Below are positions 12,170 to 14,238 of a stretch of DNA of 14,238 nt, piece after piece. This DNA is from Gp7-AA10 sp035516895 (GTDB lineage: Bacteria > Acidobacteriota > Thermoanaerobaculia > Gp7-AA8), in contig DATIZY010000328.1 of NCBI GenBank assembly GCA_035516895.1, forward strand, positions 1-14,238. The letters run 5' to 3'. How positions within the stretch are numbered: position 1 is the stretch's first letter; each line of letters starts with the position of its first letter. The position numbers were made by a program, and so were the translations under genes. Under the pieces are notes generated by a model, which did no database searches, was not told the origin of the DNA, and saw only the letters and a list, made by a program, of their open reading frames with translations.

Positions 12170-14034
12170 ACCGCCGCCAGCGCAGGCGGTTGTTCAAGCA
12201 GCCGATCGAGGTCCTCGCGCGAGAGCGTCTCCTGCTCCATCAGTGTTTTGGCGACGACATCGAGATCGTGCCGCCGCGCGCCGAGAATCGATTCCACGCG
12301 CGTTCTCGCCGCCTCGATGATCGCCATCGCCTCGGCGTCGATCTTTTCGCCGGTCGTTTCGCTGTAATCGCGCGCGGAGGGGAAGAGCGCCGATTCGAGA
12401 AAGCGTGGGGCCATCGGGTTTTCCCACGTCAGCAGGCCGAGGGCGTCGCTCATGCCGAAGCGCGTGACCATGAGCCGGACGAGTGCGGTGGCTTTCTCGA
12501 GATCGTCGACAGCGCCGGTCGACACCACCCCGCCGAACGCGAGCTGCTCGGCCACGCGTCCGCCTAACAGCACGGCGATGTGATCTTCGATCTCCGGCCT
12601 GGTCATGAGAAAGCGTTCCTGCGTCGGCAGCTGCAGGGTGTGACCGAGCGCGCCGATGGACCGCGGCACGATCGAGATTCGATGCACCGGATCGGCGTGC
12701 GGCACCGAGAGCGCAACGAGCGCGTGCCCGGTCTCGTGATAGGCGACGCGTTTCTTCTCCGCGGGCGTCATCACGTGACTGCGCCGCTCCAGTCCGAGGG
12801 TCACGCGATCGATCGCTTCTTCGAGGTCGCGCATCTCGATCTGGTCTGCGCCCCGGCGCGCCGCGAGAAGCGCGGCCTCGTTGACGATGTTGGCGAGATC
12901 GGCGCCGACCATTCCGGGAGTCCGTGCGGCGATGACTTTCATCTGCACGTCGCCTGCGAGCTTCAACTGCCGCGCATGGACGTGCAGGATCGCCTCACGT
13001 CCGGCGAGGTCCGGCCGGTCGACGACGATCTGCCGGTCGAATCGCCCCGCGCGCAGCAGCGCCGGATCGAGCACCTCGGGTGCGTTCGTTGCGGCCATGA
13101 TGATGACGCCCTTCGACGAATCGAAGCCGTCCATCTCGGCGAGCAGCTGATTCAGCGTTTGTTCGCGCTCGTCGTTCGACAGGATCGCCCCGCGGCCGGC
13201 GATGCGTGCGCGTCCGACGGCGTCGAGCTCGTCGATGAAGACGATGCACGGGGCGTTTTCCTTCGCCTGGGCGAAGAGATCGCGAACGCGGGCGGCGCCG
13301 ACGCCGACGAACATCTCGACGAACTCCGCCCCCGACATCGAGAAGAACGGCACGCCCGATTCGCCGGCGACGGCCTTCGCGAGCAGCGTTTTGCCGGTTC
13401 CCGGCGGTCCGACGAGGAGCACACCTTTCGGCATGCGTCCGCCTAACCGGCCATATTTTGTCGGATCGCGCAGGAAGTCGATGACTTCGACGAGCTCCTC
13501 TTTAGCCTCATCGACGCCGGCGACGTCCTGAAACGTGACGTGCTCTTCTTTCGAGCGGTCGTACAACTTCGCACGCGTACGGCCGAACGACATCGCCGGT
13601 GTTTTTCTCAGGTGCCGGAATCCGACGATCCAGATCGCGGCGAGCAGCACGAGCGGAAGCCACATCGCGAGAATGTCGCCCCAGCCCTGCCCGGTCGAGA
13701 TCCGGCCGGAAAAGGCGACGTTGTGCTGTTCGAGATGGGCGATGAGGTCCGATTCGTTGATCGACGGCAGGCGCGACGTGACGATGCGGTCGAATCCGCC
13801 GGCAGGCTTCTTCAGATGGCCGACGAGCTCGTGCTCCGCAATGTCGACGTTCGAGAGTTGGCCGCGATCGATCGATGCGAGAAACTCGTTGTACGAAACC
13901 GTTCGCTCCGCGACCTGCCCGACGTGATCGACGAGGCGCGCTGCGAACATCGCGATCACGATGAAACCGACGACGTAGACGATCGTCGGAACGTGAAGCC
14001 GGTGGCGGGTTCTCTCGGGAGGTGCGTTCGGCAT
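12166..14034 (-). CDS. ftsH: FtsH-type membrane ATP-dependent zinc metalloprotease
   Basis: FtsH hexamers extract and degrade membrane and some cytosolic proteins. Counting from ATG 14034 (622 residues), the domains are: membrane helix about 15-34, periplasmic domain about 40-118, second helix about 120-140, then the AAA+ module. The AAA+ module holds Walker A G-P-P-G-T-G-K-T (209-216), pore loop M-F-V-G (241-244), Walker B V-F-I-D-E (265-269) and the second region of homology with R-A-G-R-F-D-R. The zinc site is H-E-T-G-H (433-437) plus a later Asp in T-G-A-V-D-D-L (about 511). Everything needed for activity is present. TTG 14070 would extend it by 12 residues; neither start has a well-placed ribosome-binding site (GGAG is 14 bases from the ATG). 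Being first in an operon with nrdJ suggests a specialised second FtsH. Confidence 0.94.
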   Translation of the reverse strand: MPNAPPERTRHRLHVPTIVYVVGFIVIAMFAARLVDHVGQVAERTVSYNEFLASIDRGQLSNVDIAEHELVGHLKKPAGGFDRIVTSRLPSINESDLIAHLEQHNVAFSGRISTGQGWGDILAMWLPLVLLAAIWIVGFRHLRKTPAMSFGRTRAKLYDRSKEEHVTFQDVAGVDEAKEELVEVIDFLRDPTKYGRLGGRMPKGVLLVGPPGTGKTLLAKAVAGESGVPFFSMSGAEFVEMFVGVGAARVRDLFAQAKENAPCIVFIDELDAVGRARIAGRGAILSNDEREQTLNQLLAEMDGFDSSKGVIIMAATNAPEVLDPALLRAGRFDRQIVVDRPDLAGREAILHVHARQLKLAGDVQMKVIAARTPGMVGADLANIVNEAALLAARRGADQIEMRDLEEAIDRVTLGLERRSHVMTPAEKKRVAYHETGHALVALSVPHADPVHRISIVPRSIGALGHTLQLPTQERFLMTRPEIEDHIAVLLGGRVAEQLAFGGVVSTGAVDDLEKATALVRLMVTRFGMSDALGLLTWENPMAPRFLESALFPSARDYSETTGEKIDAEAMAIIEAARTRVESILGARRHDLDVVAKTLMEQETLSREDLDRLLEQPPALAAV

Positions 14035-14176
14035 CAATGGAAGATTCGCTCCGCGCGCCGTCGCAGCCAACGACCGCAGTCACAGGTGCGGAGGTCCATC
14101 CGTCACGCGGCTTGCGCCCGCGCGTCCTAGCCGGCTGTGCGTTTGTGCCGAAAGCTCGACGCAACAAGGAGATACC

Positions 14177-14238
14177 ATGACCACCGCCACAATTTCTCCA
14201 CTCGTCGAATCGCTCGAAATCGCTGCGGGAAACGTTCT
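14177..14238 (+). CDS. Start of an unidentified gene (3' partial)
   Basis: AAGGAGAT ends six or fewer bases before ATG 14177, a strong ribosome-binding site, and the frame stays open for the remaining 62 bases. Only about 20 residues are visible (M-T-T-A-T-I-S-P-L-V-E-S-L-E-I-A-A-G-N-V). They show an N-terminus without a signal peptide and a likely helix, and I do not recognise the family. It is divergent from ftsH across a 142-base gap in which I see no Crp-type core and no clear promoter. Confidence 0.6.
   Translation, partial: MTTATISPLVESLEIAAGNV

Noticed and set aside
10511..12367. Open frame of 618 codons on the plus strand opposite nrdJ and the end of ftsH
   Set aside because: It is Arg/Asp/Glu-rich low-complexity translation, a shadow of GC-rich coding DNA; the minus strand encodes complete NrdJ and FtsH motifs.
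1..14238. Mobile element, phage or CRISPR system
   Set aside because: No transposase, integrase or cas-like protein, no regularly spaced direct repeats and no terminal repeats were seen; base composition looks even throughout.

Overview
This 14.2 kb window is GC-rich, bacterial and densely coding. It has 16 recognisable protein genes plus the first 62 bases of another, and no gap longer than about 190 bases. I see no rRNA, tRNA, CRISPR array, transposase or phage gene. The lineage cannot be fixed from sequence alone. An adenosylcobalamin-dependent ribonucleotide reductase, multiheme cytochrome maturation-type genes, a YwiC-like membrane protein, DUF6064, DUF5335 and two-domain UspA proteins would suit an Acidobacteriota-like or similar environmental bacterium that meets low oxygen. 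That placement is inference.

Layout. (1) 1-3458, plus strand: a tight run of a PpiC-type prolyl isomerase (5' end outside the window), a lipoprotein with two OB-fold-like domains, a three-heme c-type cytochrome and tryptophanase. The first three look like the end of an envelope cytochrome operon; tryptophanase follows after 23 bases. (2) 3507-5616: a minus-strand YwiC-like membrane protein diverges from a Crp/Fnr-family regulator with an N-terminal cysteine cluster. A second, shorter protein carrying only the cyclic-nucleotide-binding-like domain follows the regulator. (3) 5629-5720: three strong palindromes in about 90 bases. (4) 5714-9448: a 58-residue YtxH-like protein (minus), a DUF6064 membrane protein (plus), two divergent two-domain universal stress proteins and an alpha/beta hydrolase. 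(5) 14034-9546, minus strand: a compact operon of ftsH, class II ribonucleotide reductase, DUF5335 and a two-CBS-domain protein, with junctions of a 4-base overlap, 11 bases and 9 bases. A divergent gene starts at 14177 and leaves the window.

How it may work together. The Crp-like protein keeps the R-E-T-V-x-R recognition-helix pattern of E. coli CRP. Five intergenic copies of the matching core GTG-N8-CAC lie in front of or between its own gene, ywiC, the CNB-only gene, the divergent usp pair and the hydrolase. One copy is at the class II activator distance from a -10-like element. The gene set (two-domain UspA proteins, a roughly 140-residue double-CBS protein, a class II ribonucleotide reductase, a Crp/Fnr regulator) resembles in content the hypoxia/dormancy regulon of Mycobacterium tuberculosis. 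My main hypothesis is a low-oxygen stress island run by the Crp-like protein. No candidate operator was found upstream of ftsH, so the link to that operon rests on gene content only.
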